DNA of 64,000 nt from Pseudopyrenochaeta lycopersici (Eukaryota; Ascomycota; Dothideomycetes; Pleosporales; Pseudopyrenochaetaceae), in assembly GCA_003313425.1 (NCBI GenBank), contig NHZP01000001.1, positions 1,488,001 to 1,552,000 on the forward strand, given 5' to 3'. The notes below the pieces were generated by a model that saw only the letters and a program-made list of their open reading frames with translations, did not search any database and was not told where the DNA came from. The translations under genes and the position numbers were made by a program. Shown piece by piece: positions 11,601-23,349 of this stretch (its first letter is position 1; the number at the start of each line of letters is the position of its first letter).

Positions 11601-13745
11601 ACGTATCTTCGATGACACTACGCTTTCGATGTTACAGCTACTGTTCTTCTTGTTTGAATATCTCGCATGCGGCTGATGCATCTAGCTAACCTTCCCAGCT
11701 GAGCCTCCTGCAGCGACCGTTTTCAAGCCGAAGCGTCATGCAGCCGACTTCCGTCTCGATCCAACAACTAGCCTCTAAGCGCCGTTTGCTTTTAGGCGTG
11801 GTGTCGTTGAGTTAAATTGAATCTGGATTTTCTCCTTTTGGATGTCTGTTTCAGATCAATGCACAGGTCAAGGCATCATATTGATCGACTTAGACTGCGT
11901 CACTTCTACATCTGTGCTGTCAGCTCTATGCTCACCTATGGCGCTAGGAGCGCCTGCTCTTCATACTAGACACTTTCAGTACCTCCATGCGAAAGTGTCT
12001 TGAACAGTTGCAAAGTGCGGAAGTTCCTGGCTGGCACAACGTTGCGCAAACCACTGTTCGATAGGTACGCTGCAGGATTTTCAAGTGGCTACATGTTCCT
12101 GCCGGCGTTCTGGATGCTAGCGAGGGAAAATAGCAGGAGGCGCCCTCAGGTGTGATTGTGTAATGTTCCTTCGCTAGATTTTGACTCGCCATGCGCAAGC
12201 CACAAGCAAAAAGCACTGTGAAAGCACCTCGAAGAACCTGATTGCCTTGTACAGGACAACAAACGCACTCCCCGAATACCCAACCAGACATTTTAATTGA
12301 TGTCTGTAACATATCGTTATTACTGATCCCTTCAAATCCATGACGGGAGTGGCATTGGTTGTCCGAAGAGCCGCATCTTCAGTCATCATCTTTGCGACCT
12401 TTACCTAATTCATCCTTACCCTGGGCCTGAAACGGCACCAGAAAATACTCAAAAATATTTTTGGTGTCTAGAAGACCTTCGGCTGAGCGCCTCGTGAAGC
12501 GGAAGTGAGGCAAGCCCATAATCCCTTACGACCGGGGTCAAGAGATTCTCATCATTTCTGACCATACTACATGGGTTCTCACTTAATTGCAGATAGCGAC
12601 CGTCTTCGAATAGTTGACCAGCCTTTAATGTCTTACTAAGATCGGTAACAACTTCCTTGGACTGTTAATGAAGCTACGCCATTTGCGACCACCTAAGAGC
12701 CTAAGTGGAATCATGTACGCGAAATGGTGAATAAACCAACCACTGCGCATGAAAAGCGGTTGGAATGCCTGCTCGCGCGTGGTGACTCGACATTACCGTA
12801 TGGTATGCGGCATCCTTACACCGCACCTTCATGACAACATACGCCGTCACAATTCACACTGAAACTTTGAGCATACCACTTGGTCTGGTTTTGTTGGGTC
12901 TATTTAATCTTTCCACCAATGGACGTATCGTCTGCACCACCAAATCAATGGCAAATGCAGATAAAGGTCTATGCTTCGAATGGGTGAGAGTGGAACACCT
13001 TGGGTAAATCTATAGTGGCACTGTTTTCTCTCGCAAGGCCAGTAAACGAGTGGTCATAAGTCTGGAGGCTTTGAGAAATAAGATTCTGCGGAGCTTTACA
13101 GCCTCGTCATTTTCCAATCATATCTTATTGATCGCATTCTACAAACTGTAGTCACCATGAAAAAAGTTCGAATTCCTTGTGTCCAGACTTTTGGGCCCTG
13201 TTGCAATTGTTTAATATCTATATCGTTTCTGGCTTGGAAGGAAACTTGAGCCAATCAGCAGTATAAAAGGTATCTTTGGTAATTTTTTCAGTTGTTTTGG
13301 AAACGAAACGGTGTTTGCAAGTCAATCTTGTCAAGCTGCTTTCTCTCTTGTTTCCTTGTATGCGATTCTACCGCTGCTCGGACTATGTCATGGAGCCATC
13401 GCTACCCCATTCAGCAAAAATGAGATTCACTATGTGCTCCAATCAGGTCCTGGGGTACTCTCTGATTTCGCGGTCTTGCTCTTTTCCGCAGTGAAAGCGG
13501 AGCTCGTTGTTTGCAGTCACACAAAACAGTCACGCAGTCACGCTTGCACTTCAAAGGCCAGACAACGTGAGCACAAGATGCATCAGCCAAAACTTCACTG
13601 CTGACTTTCACTGCATCTTGCATTGGCCCTAGATGTTGTCGCGACTTCTATAACATCTCATTTGCGATTATGCCATTGAACACGTAACGCAACTCCCAAC
13701 TTTGCGAATGCGACTGTGCCCTTCCGCTTCAAGATCCTTAGATAG
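8613..13745. other. gene-poor stretch, partly GC-rich
   Basis: 5.1 kb without a gene I can name. 8613-9060 is the probable promoter and 5' leader of the velvet-like gene. 9060-10560 is comparatively GC-rich and open in several frames, but frames disagree between neighbouring segments; the only protein-like piece is the small ORF at 9085-9318. 10560-13745 is A+T-richer, with short ORFs only and a TATA-like GTATAAAAGG at 13261-13270. No transposon ends, tRNA or long repeats were recognised. Confidence 0.55.
9085..9318 (-). CDS. possible small membrane protein
   Basis: An ATG-started 77-codon ORF with two hydrophobic stretches, about residues 18-36 (HHFLSSAFLFLATVFVGF) and 47-67 (LALAWACMNGAIPLALTAIL), separated by a short polar loop. 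This layout fits a two-span membrane protein or the last exon of a longer one; an upstream acceptor-like CGCAG lies about 45 bp before the ATG. I do not recognise the family. GC-rich third positions favour coding, but chance cannot be excluded. Confidence 0.3.
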   Translation of the reverse strand: MASHSSINLQHPLLQSHHFLSSAFLFLATVFVGFSASSHRFPRMDNTLALAWACMNGAIPLALTAILVPKEPVILWG

Positions 13746-15501
13746 AGACCTGTACTGCAACATGAGTCAACTGCGGAGACCAGCTTCCAGGCGGTGCTAT
13801 CTGGACAAATAAATGAATTAAATACAGCGGCGGAGAGGTATCGCAAAACTCACGGTCATCACCCTCCACCTGGGTTTGACGCGTGGTTCGAATTTGCTAG
13901 CAAGCATGACGCAGTCATTATAGAATCATTCTTCGACCAGATCTATCATGACTTGACTCCTTTCTGGGGGGTTAAGACTAAGGACATGCGGGACTTTGCA
14001 GGACACTTTGACCATCACATCTATGTCAGGAATGGTACAGCAAACATAACGACGAATCATACCCTGGGAACCCCGAAAGACGGTATGGAGACTTGGTTGA
14101 ACTTGACACAGAGCATCGAGCATCTCCTTCCTGATCTCGATATAGCGATCAATGTCATGGATGAGAGCCGGGTCATTGTGCCTTGGGGAAATATCAAGGG
14201 GACGTCCATATTGAGCGTAATACTCGACGAATATTACATGAGGATGAGTTAAAAGTGCGATACCACAAGCGAAAGGGCGTTGAAATAATAGTATGAAGAC
14301 TGGTCAGGTGGAGTTTATTGGTGCTGGACAGGAATCGTTCTGGGACACGGCGTGTGTTGGATGTGCTCCTCAAGCACCAGCTCGATCCATCGCCGCGCGC
14401 GACAACTTTACAGGACCTCCTCCATTTCCATTGGGCTATCCGAACGAATCGTTTGAAGGCTTCGTCAAGAATTGGACTTGGGTGAAAGACCCTTGCCAGC
14501 AGCCAGGCCTTCAAGAATCCCATGGCACGTTCATTGAACCCGTCTCTACATCCACTACCCGAACTTTGGTGCCCATATTTAGCGAGTCTAAGCTGTCTAT
14601 GAACAATGATATCCTCATGCCCCCTGCCGCGTACTTTTCAGACTCATTTTCCAGTGGGCTTTACTCTGATGTGAACGCTCATGGCAGCCATTGGTCAAAG
14701 AAGAAACCAGGAGCAGTGTGGCGAGGTGGCCGCAACCGGGAGGAAAACTGGACGCGCTTTCATCGACATCGATTTGTATCCATGCTAAACGGGACATACA
14801 TGCAAAGCTTGGAGACGAACTCAGACGTGGCAATCAAGGGCAAGAACTTCGTATTTTAGTAATACGCTACGGATCATCTCAATGCGACCAAATACGTAAA
14901 CCTAGGGACTTGGCTCAACGGCATTACAGACGTTGGCCTCACAGAGCTATTGTGCTATTCATTAAATGGAAAACCCCTTGCAACTACACGGATCCTCACT
15001 TCAAGACTGTGCCTCAGATTCAAAATGTCAGAGCATTATGACTATAAAGTCCTCCCCCAAGATATCGATGGCAACTCACTTTCTGGGCGTTATGTTGCGT
15101 TCTTGCGCTTAACATTAGTTCTCGTTAAGGCGACTATATACTCCGAGTGGCATGATGATCGACTCATCCCTTGGCTGCACTTTGTGCCGATGGACAATTC
15201 GTTTTTTTATGTGCATGGAATTTTGGATTACTTCTTAGGCACCAGGGACGGGCTCGAAGAGAACGCTGCTAAAGTGAAACAGGATGAGGAACGTGATAAC
15301 AAGGCTAGAATCATTGCATTGAATGGAAAAGAGTGGGCAGAGAAGGTATTGCGGAAAGAAGACATGCAAATCTATATGTTGAGGCTACTGCTAGAGTACG
15401 TGAGACTATGTGACGGCGATAGAGAGGAGTTAGGTTTTGTAGGCGACCTTAAGGAGGAGCCAACCAAGTTAGACTGGGGAACGCAATCAGGTCCGCTCTG
15501 A
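13746..15501 (+). pseudogene. broken GT90 / CAP10-type glycosyltransferase
   Basis: Remnant of a fungal GT90 (CAP10-like) glycosyltransferase; relatives are Golgi enzymes related to the Cryptococcus capsule protein. Family-like pieces come in order: RKTHGHHPPPGFDAWFEFA and ESFFDQIYHDLTPFWG (13794-14000); the PWGN region; FIGAGQESFWDTAC (14314-14355); VWRGG and EENWTRFHRHRFVSMLNGTY (14716-14800); YVNLGTWL; CNYTDPHFKTVPQIQ; then TIYSEWHDDRLIPWLHFVPMD and ILDYFLG. The frame is lost repeatedly: frame 3 up to about 14190, frame 2 for about 90 bp, then frame 1; two adjacent in-frame stops at 14857-14862; and a short excursion into frame 3 between about 14970 and 15030. No GT-AG intron explains these breaks. 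The N-terminal membrane anchor is not found upstream. Sequencing error could account for one lesion, not all. Confidence 0.85.
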
Positions 15502-16106
15502 AGTAAAACCGAATCATCCATCCAAGAAAGTCCGACTCTGTAGGGAAACGGTTCACCTCGTTGCGAAGCCTTTCGTGACACTGCAATCCCATTCCTTGGA
15601 GAAAATTGCACCTGACTCACAATTCATGCGAAATACATCCGTCCCATCTGCCGTGATCCCACAAGCGCGGCGACATGCAGCAGCGTCACATTGCATCGGA
15701 AATTACTTGCCTGTACGTAATGTACTTGATAGAGTCTGAAATGGATGCGCTGAAACCTGAGGCTTGCTCAAACGAAGCACTTTGCGCTTTGTGATGCGGT
15801 TGACGAAGTGGAGGCGGCTTTTACATGGATAGGTGGTGACGCGTCAAGCTCCAGAGTACGAAATTGAAAACCAATATCGTAATCTCGCACATTGAAGGCA
15901 TGGCCTTGGTATTACAGACAGGAACATGGGGATGAGGCGTGCGACGTCAAAATCAAGGTCATCATCTAACTCGCAAGCTTTCTTGGGCAGCCTCGTCTTG
16001 GCGTCCTAGCCGGTGAGTGCCCCTCCAAATTTTTAGTACTAGCGCGCTTGCTTGCATCCCTCCCGAGCCATTGACGCATAGCAGTTTCTAACCCCACATT
16101 ACTGGC
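15502..16106. other. intergenic, ArgRS promoter region
   Basis: No gene seen. It contains the 3' flank of the GT90 remnant and the promoter of the arginyl-tRNA synthetase gene. Confidence 0.6.
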
Positions 16107-18476
16107 ATGCAGCGAGGCTTTGCTGAGTCTTGCGCCAAACTTTTTCATTTTTCTCCTCCTCGTTCGTTGAGGCAGCTGGCGACTCATTCCCTTTCTCTGA
16201 CTCAGACCCGGCTCTGTCAAACAGTCACCCTCACTACTTCTTCGTCCAAACGCCCCGCTACCCAGGCTGCCCTGCACCAAGCGGCTTCACTAAACTCTAG
16301 ACGCCCCTCCTCGCGACTGCACCTCCACGAGCATCTCCTGCCATTAATACGCACCAGTCACACCACACGCGAGCCTGGTCGCATTACTCCAAGAACAACA
16401 TACTCGCGCCGATACTACTCCCAAATCGACAATTCGCCCTTCAAGCCTTTTCGAGCTTTCGACGCATCGGCACACGCAGCAATCAACATGGAGGACCTTA
16501 CACAAACTCTCGCGACGCTCGGTCTCGATAAGGTCCCGCAGCAGCCCAACACATACCCCGCCCTGAACCCGTTCGACATTTACAGGAGCCATATCACAGA
16601 TTTGCTATCACAGGCATCGGGCGTAGACAAGCAGATAATATACCCTACATTAGCGTGGACGGCAAAACCAGAGCATGGCGATCTGCAGCTCGCAGTCCCC
16701 GCGCTGCGATTGAAGAAGAAGGACATGAAGGCATTTGCGCAGGAGCTGGCAGATGCGTTTCCCGAATCCCCACTGGTGAAGAAGCCCATTGTAACCAATA
16801 CTTCGATTGGTTTCTTCTTCAAGCCTGAACCACTCACCTCGCTCGTCCTGCCCATGGTGCTGAAGTCGGGACCGAGTTATGGCTTCAACAAGAACCTGGG
16901 TCTCAAGAACCCACTAGATCCTTCGTCCGGCGCGAAGAAGATGATCGTCGAGTTTAGTTCTCCCAACATCGCGAAACCATTCCATGCCGGACACTTGCGA
17001 AGTACAATCATTGGCGGCTTCCTTGCGAATTTGTACGAGGGTGCGGGCTGGGACGTCGTTCGACTAAACTACCTTGGAGACTGGGGAAAGCAGTACGGTG
17101 TATTGGCGATAGGGTTCGACTTATTTGGAAATGAGGAAGAGCTGGTGAAAAACCCTATCGGACATCTGTATGACATTTATGTTAGGGTCAGCGGCATACA
17201 GCACGAGGAGGCTGAACAGGTCAAGGCGCTAAAGGCAGAGGTAGCTAAGTTGAAAGAGGAGGGTAAGGACAGCTCAGAGCAGGAGGCGAAGATTCAGAAG
17301 ATCGAGGCTGAAGGTATCGATGAGCAAGCCAGGAAATACTTCAAGGGTATGGTGGATGGCGAACCTAAGGCTCTGGGTATCTGGAAACGCTTCAGGGACT
17401 TGTCGATCGAGAAGTACAAGCAGACGTATGCACGACTGAACATTCACTACGATGACTATAGCGGGGAGTCGCAAGTAAAGGACGAGAGCATGGACCTTGC
17501 CGCAAAGATTATGTGGGAGAAGAAAGTCTGCGAGGACTCAGACGGCGCTGTCATCGTTGATCTTACCTCGCATTCGAAGAAGCTTGGAAAAGCAGTGGTC
17601 AAGAAGAAGGACGGTACCTCACTCTACTTAACTAGGGATATCGGCGCAGCGATTGAGCGTACCGAGAAGTATCACTTCGAGTATGTTCGACCAATGCTAT
17701 CATCAAAAGAAATTGGCTGACCCTGCTACAGTAAAATGATTTATGTCGTCGCTTCACAGCAAGATCTGCACTTGGCCCAACTCTTTAAGATTGAAGAGCT
17801 AATGGGCAGGAAAGATATCGCTGAGAAGTGCCAACACATCAATTTTGGCATGGTGCTCGGAATGTCAACCCGAAAAGGCACTGCCAAATTCCTCGACGAT
17901 ATCCTTCGTGACGTCGGCGACAAGATGCACGATGTCATGAAGTCAAACCAGAGCAAGTATGAACAAGTCCAGGATCCCGAGAAAACGGCAGACACACTGG
18001 GAATATCTGCCGTCATGGTTCAAGATATGAAGGGCAAGAGGATTAACAACTACAACTTTGATATGGACCGCATGACGAGCTTTGAAGGAGACACTGGCCC
18101 GTACCTCCAGTACGCACATGCCCGACTGTGTTCCATCTACCGAAAAGCCATCACTGCAGACCCCAGTTTAGCCAATCTCGATCTTACGTCTGCAGACCTC
18201 TCACTATTGACCGAGCCTCATGCAATCGAGCTCGTTCGCCAGCTCGCATCATGGCCCGACACATTCTCCAACACACTAAAGACACAGGAGCCGACCACTG
18301 TATTGACATATTTGTTTAAGATGGCGCATGCCTTGTCAAGTAGCTATGACCACTTGCAGGTCGTAGGAAGTGAGAAGAACATCATGATTGCTCGTTTGGC
18401 GTTGTACGTTGCTGCCCGACAGGTGCTCAACAATGGTATGAGGCTGCTTGGTCTGAGTCCTGTGGAGAGGATGTGA
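16107..18476 (+). CDS. arginyl-tRNA synthetase
   Basis: Class I aminoacyl-tRNA synthetase charging tRNA-Arg. Exons 16107-17680 and 17732-18476 with a 51-bp intron; 772 residues from the first ATG. The join yields YHFDKMIYVV, the expected sequence at this point. The ArgRS N-terminal additional domain begins around residue 128; the HIGH-type signature is HAGH at 293-296 (KPFHAGHLRSTI); the KMSKS-region equivalent is MSTRKG at 569-574; the C-terminal anticodon-binding (DALR-like) domain ends in GLSPVERM. The first 127 residues are Arg/Ser/Thr-rich with almost no acidic residues, a probable mitochondrial presequence. A second in-frame ATG at 16488 (MEDLTQTLATLGL) would give a cytosolic enzyme of 645 residues. 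It converges with the WBP1 gene downstream. Confidence 0.96.
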
Positions 18477-18998
18477 GGGTGTGGTAACGTGGAAAACATC
18501 CATTCGTGGTTTAATATCACGTACCATGATGAATGGCATGAATGTCGGGAGTTTACAGGCCTACAGCTCATTCAGCAGATGGCGAGAAGTCAGGCCATGT
18601 GCTTAGATACCAGGAAGAATGAAGCCAATCAAAAGTCTACATCCACTTCAATCAGGTGTCTTTGTCAAAACTGTGAAATATCTAGAGAATCTCGTTCATT
18701 CTTGTGCAGTTTGTAGGCTAAGCCAACCCATGACTTTGGTATCTTCTCAACGTGGCTTCAGCATGATTAGCTTTCCAAAAGTCCAGCATCTTTGATAATA
18801 ATAGAGAAACGTTGTGCGTAGCAAAAATATATTCAGTTCTAATCTGGACACAGTTTTTTCCAATCATTCCAAGGCCCATAACTCCATAATATACATACCA
18901 CGCGTCGGCGAACGGGGTATTCTTTCTTTCCACACAGAGCGTCAACACAGTCGTTCCTCTTCAGCGTTCGATGGCGACCTCCCCATAAAAATGCCCTC
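18477..18998. other. convergent 3' intergenic region
   Basis: Shared 3' flank of the arginyl-tRNA synthetase (plus) and WBP1 (minus) genes. No gene or RNA is supported here. Confidence 0.6.
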
Positions 18999-20662
18999 CT
19001 ACTGCGTCTTCTTCACTGTCTTTTCCGTGGGCGAGCTGTACAGCCAGACAGCGACAAATGCCAACCAGCCCAGGACAGTCACCCAGATACCCCCAATCCA
19101 TACCCACGCACCACTGATTTGCCAACTCCTTGGCCATTCGTCGTGCGCAAAGTGGCGGACAGTGACTTGCCTCTTCTCGTCAATGTTGGTAAGGAATGGA
19201 CGGCGGTAGTTGATACGGAAGTTGAAGATGCCGTGTTGGTCAGGGGTCTTAAAGGAGACACCGAAAATGGTCGCATTGGCGGTCTTTCCGATGGGTGAGA
19301 GGTTGAGGCGGTGGAATGGGGAGAGCATGCTGAACTCAAGCTGGATGTTGTCGTTGGGAGACGGGACAAAGGGGGCGAGATGGTCGTTGGTGTATTCTGA
19401 GATTTCGACTTGGAAGTGCTGCAGGAATGTTAGAGATGCTATACAGAGATAATTCATATAAGAGTATACCTACAACATCGCTCTTGATACGGTAGATGGT
19501 GGGGTTGTTCTCTGGAATGGCAAGGCTGCTGTTCAACTTCTTGCTAACACCTTCATCCTGGTAATGGAGGACTTTGCCGACTTTCAGCACACCCGTCTCC
19601 TTGAACGTCCAAGCAGACAGCTTCTGTGCAAAGTCGCGGTTGCCCGTCGTGATGGCCTTGCCATTCAGCTTGGCCTTCTCAGAAAACCACTTGTTCTGCA
19701 ACATCTCGGCTGATCCGATCACAGCCAAGCGCGCCGCATTGTTGGCCTGCATGGCAGACACCAGGTTCAATTGGCCGCCAACCGCAAATGGATCCTCGAC
19801 ACCTTCAGCCTCATCCTTGGGGTTGTAGCTGTATGATGTGCTCGGAGCGCGAAGGATGGGCGAAAGAAGGGGCGAGTTGTTTCCAAGAGCCTGGCCAACC
19901 GCGCGTGGCACCGCAATGTATCCTTCACCCGCGAAGTAGTTCTTGATGTCTGACTTCAATGCCGTTGGGAAGGGAAGGAGGAGAACATCGTGTTTCTCCG
20001 CCGCCGAGGAAGAATCGTAGTTGAAATGGTCCACCACCAATGCGCCCTTGTCCGCGGGAATGCTGATGTCGAGCTCGAGAAGTGTCGATTGGATAGCGGT
20101 TGGCACGGCCTGTTCACTGGAAAGTGCCACCAAAATGTTTCCTTCCTTCTTCAAGAATTCGAGAAGGGCGTTTGCTGTCAGAGCCGGGCCGAGGCCTTTC
20201 GACTTCGCCGGGAGCAGGAGGACGTGGTCGTATGCGCGTTCGCCATGCTTGAGAAGGGCGAGTTGGTCTGACTTTGGTGATTCGACAGTTGTGGTAAATC
20301 CTCGAGCTGTTATTTAAAGATCAGCATTGGTCAATCATTTATCTAAGCCCAATGGTTTGCGGTAGAATGCTCTTAAATTGTCCGCGAGGCTTGCGACGGC
20401 CAAGTTGCAGCTTCCCAAAGCTTTGGTTTCCCAGGATGCCAAATGTACAGTCCAATGCACCACACCTCGGTAGCCATGTCGCTCTCCAATTGCGAATTGA
20501 GAAATATATCCACTTACATGTCAAGTCTTCGATAAAGACGCTGTACTTCTCCCGCTCACTTTGCTCCTCAAGCACAACCAGCAATCGATTGCCTGTAAAA
20601 CTCTTCGCCTGTACCGCTACCGCCCACACAAATGCAAATGTAAAAGAAAGAGACCACCTCAT
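18999..20662 (-). CDS. WBP1: oligosaccharyltransferase subunit WBP1/OST48
   Basis: Essential subunit of the ER oligosaccharyltransferase complex that N-glycosylates nascent proteins. Exons: 20518-20662, 19474-20306, 18999-19418; introns 211 and 55 bp; 465 residues. Residues 1-19 form a signal peptide (MRWSLSFTFAFVWAVAVQA). The long luminal part includes YDHVLLLPAKSKGLG, AVIGSAEMLQNKWFSE and NFRINYRRPFL, typical of the family. One C-terminal membrane span follows (WVWIGGIWVTVLGWLAFVAVWLY). The short cytosolic tail ends KKTQ, a KKXX signal for ER retrieval, as in yeast Wbp1. Length is close to the family norm. The start lies only 313 bp from that of the divergently transcribed complex I gene. 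Confidence 0.95.
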
Positions 20663-20975
20663 CTTGTGGTAAATTGAAGTTCGAACCTGTCAAGTTGCTT
20701 GGTGGAGAGCTGTAATGGGAGACGTATGCAATGCCAAGACATCGGGGCCGGAGAATCGTGGCACGCCGATTGGAGTGCGCCGAGTCGAGCTTCGCAGCTA
20801 CCTCACGGCCTCCAACGTCGACGACCTGACAGCAATTGTGCGCCATTGCGGCTTCTCACCCAGCCGTAGACACTCGCATACCCGCCGACAGAATCGGTAC
20901 GCTTATCTCCATAATCCCAACACCCGTTCAGACTCCCCAATCAGCTACTTACCCGACACCAGAAACGACAACACA
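20663..20975. promoter_or_regulatory. shared promoter, WBP1 / nuo9.5
   Basis: The 313-bp gap between divergent starts must hold both promoters and 5' leaders. It is open in the plus frame upstream of the nuo9.5 ATG, but that extension has no resemblance to the family. No clear TATA box is seen. Confidence 0.5.
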
Positions 20976-21405
20976 ATGTCCGGCATACCCCCCTCCCCGC
21001 TTTTCTTCAAGCAGCCCCTGCGCTACCTCAAATGGGCATCTATCAACAAGCCCGCATACTTCTATTCAATTATCGTCGGCTGCGCTGGGCCTATAATGAT
21101 GGTTACCGTACCGCCGATTCGGAGATATATGGGCGCTGAGCAGATTGCCAAGATTCCCATGACTTATCCAGGTACGTTACGGACTGCACGAAAGGTAGTC
21201 TAGTGGTGGTGGTGAAAGAGAAAGTTGTACGCCGACCGGGACAGGGGTTAGAGGACTGTACAGTTGGAAGTGGATGAAAAGAAGAGCGCAAGAGGACTGG
21301 CATATGGAGATATGGGGAGAAGAGAGAGACCAGATTGTGCAATACTGACTTTCTGCAGTACCAAAAGGACCACGGCCGAGGCCAACAGGATTTGAGGACG
21401 AGTAG
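20976..21405 (+). CDS. NADH:ubiquinone oxidoreductase 9.5 kDa subunit
   Basis: Small accessory subunit of mitochondrial complex I, the counterpart of Neurospora nuo9.5 and related to mammalian NDUFA3. Exons 20976-21171 and 21359-21405 with a 187-bp intron (GTACGT...TGCAG); 80 residues. It has one membrane span (about residues 24-42, FYSIIVGCAGPIMMVTV) preceded by FFKQPLRYLKWASINKPA and followed by PPIRRYMG. The last exon supplies the Pro-rich end VPKGPRPRPTGFEDE. The ATG at 20976 (ACACAATGTCC) is preferred over an upstream in-frame start because the extension is compositionally unlike the family. Confidence 0.92.
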
Positions 21406-21905
21406 ATGTGCGGCAAGAGGACGGGCGGAAGCTGAAGGAACGGAGAGATGGACATCATATCAGATGATGTGTGGCGAAATGCATGAGGTCTTAAACGGAG
21501 GATGCACTTGATATGCGTTGCCGTAACATTGCCACAGAATACTGTACAAAGCACATTTTCTTTTCGTCAACTACTTGCCCTGAGTGATTTGCCATTGAAG
21601 CACTAAATTCTCTGGGAACTTTGATTGAAGTCGTTTATTGCTTCATGGTACTAAAAGGCTGGGGTTAAATGGTATTAAATGATTACAAAAAGCCTGGAAG
21701 CTGGTGTCCCGCTTTGGGAGAAACCAAGAAGCGAACCCAGAGCCGATATCATACCACTCAGAGCACTTTTATCTAGACACAGCAGCCGAAGGTTGATGGC
21801 TCAGGTCGCCCAGACCCGATAGCAACCTCAATTCTCACCTTGGCGCTTATACTGCGCGATTCAGAGCTAACCTAAACATCGAAAGGTATGCCTGGAGCTC
21901 GACAC
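21406..21905. other. convergent 3' intergenic region
   Basis: 3' flanks of the complex I subunit gene and the BTB gene. Nothing else is recognised. Confidence 0.6.
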
Positions 21906-23349
21906 CTAGCTTTTGCATGTGCGTTTGCTTGCCGTATTCGCAGACACACGCTCGCTGTCGCTGTCTTCTTCAAATTCACCGTCATCCTCTTCAATACCCT
22001 CGGCATTCAAGCTACGCTCCTGAACCATCCTTGCCGTATCTAGATTCTGCCTTGCAATATCATTGCCTCCAGGCTTGTACTCGCGCTTCGCCGGTACAAC
22101 ACTTGGAGTTGCATTATCCCGCAGCCATGGATAATCGTCTCGCTGGAAGACGATGCAGGTAAGGTAATTGACCGGGAACCGATGGATGTCTAGCTGGCAA
22201 TGTGATTCGAGAATCTTGTGCTGCTCCACGACTCTTTTGATGCATTCCTTGATCTCAAGGATGTGGTTTTCCAGCACGTGCAAGGCCTTCTTCGTCAACG
22301 GGAACTTGCTGTGAAATTGGCTGATGACCGATTTGTCCATGTAGCTTTCACCTCCTGTGCCCATTTGTTTATACAGCTCGTAGCCGCAGTCGACACTTTG
22401 GCGACCCTTTTCCATAATCAAGCGCTGGCCGACCCAGTGCCGGAAGAACATGAGTGCCATCCATATAAGTATGTCTTTGGCGTAGGCTTCACGCTTAATA
22501 GGAACATCTTCTACGGGCAGGCGCATGGACCCAGGGTAAAGCGACATGATACTGAGCTCGAGGGCTTTGCACTTGCTGAGGAGTTTGAAATGGTACCTTT
22601 CGATCAACCTGCGCAGGCCCGGGATTGCACGAAGGTAGTCGCCAATCGAGCGATTAGACTTTAATGCCCTCCAGTTTCCGATGAGATGGACCATGCATTC
22701 CCTGAACACCAACTCACTACGAATTCGATACGCCATCTCGACCCACGCAAACGGCGCGCCTTGGATCGCGCGGAAGAGGTCTTGGCCATGCTTCAAGAGG
22801 GCGACTTCGATGGGCTTTGAAATCAGTCCATTGCACCCAAGGTAATCGGAGATCTGGAGGAGTTGGTAGCAGTCAGCGAGCGCCGTGGTCATGTCCGTGT
22901 CATCGATGGAGAGCTCCTTGTTGTAGAAAGCATAAAAAACAGTCTCAAAGTGGTCGAATGCTTTATGCGCTTGAGGGATGCGACCATTTTCATTAACGAT
23001 GAGACCGGTGCGACTGCTTGCGCGTTCTCCAGTCGATGTGAGTTCCTGCATGGGTATACGTCAGCTCTATTTATTGAGAGTGAGGATGCAATGAAGTGCT
23101 TCAGTGTAACTCGTCACGTACAACGAGCTCCAAGCATCCGGCAGGATACTGCTCACTTGGTAGGCCCGTAAGCTCGATCATCCAACGAATTTTCTTGCCA
23201 GCATTCTTCGCACGAGTACTGAGCTTCGCAGCGTTGGGCTCAGTCAACATGTCAGCAAAGAGCGTCGAGTTCCTCGCCAGTGTGCCGGAGTGGAACTTGT
23301 AGCGGCGCTCGTGACCGAGGACGACCTCGACATCTTCTGCTTGATCCAT
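21906..23349 (-). CDS. BTB/POZ-domain protein of unknown function
   Basis: Exons 23122-23349 and 21906-23045, intron 76 bp; 455 residues. The N-terminal part looks like a fungal BTB fold: VEVVLGHERRYKFHSGTLARNS (charged strand then H-S-x-x-L-A), then an insertion rich in basic residues, and after the intron FDHFETVFYAFYNKEL and CYQLLQISDYLGC, matching the end of a BTB domain with the following helical segment. The remainder is mostly helical with no recognised domain. The last about 40 residues are acidic and Ser-rich (EEDDGEFEEDSDSE). Fungal BTB proteins of this type are often putative substrate adaptors; the role here is unknown. Confidence 0.82.

Noticed and set aside
13261..13604. TATA-like element followed by a signal-peptide-like frame (SLVSLYAILPLLGLCHGAIA)
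   Set aside because: No ATG at the start of the frame, no continuation into the GT90 remnant, and the frame soon becomes unlike a protein.
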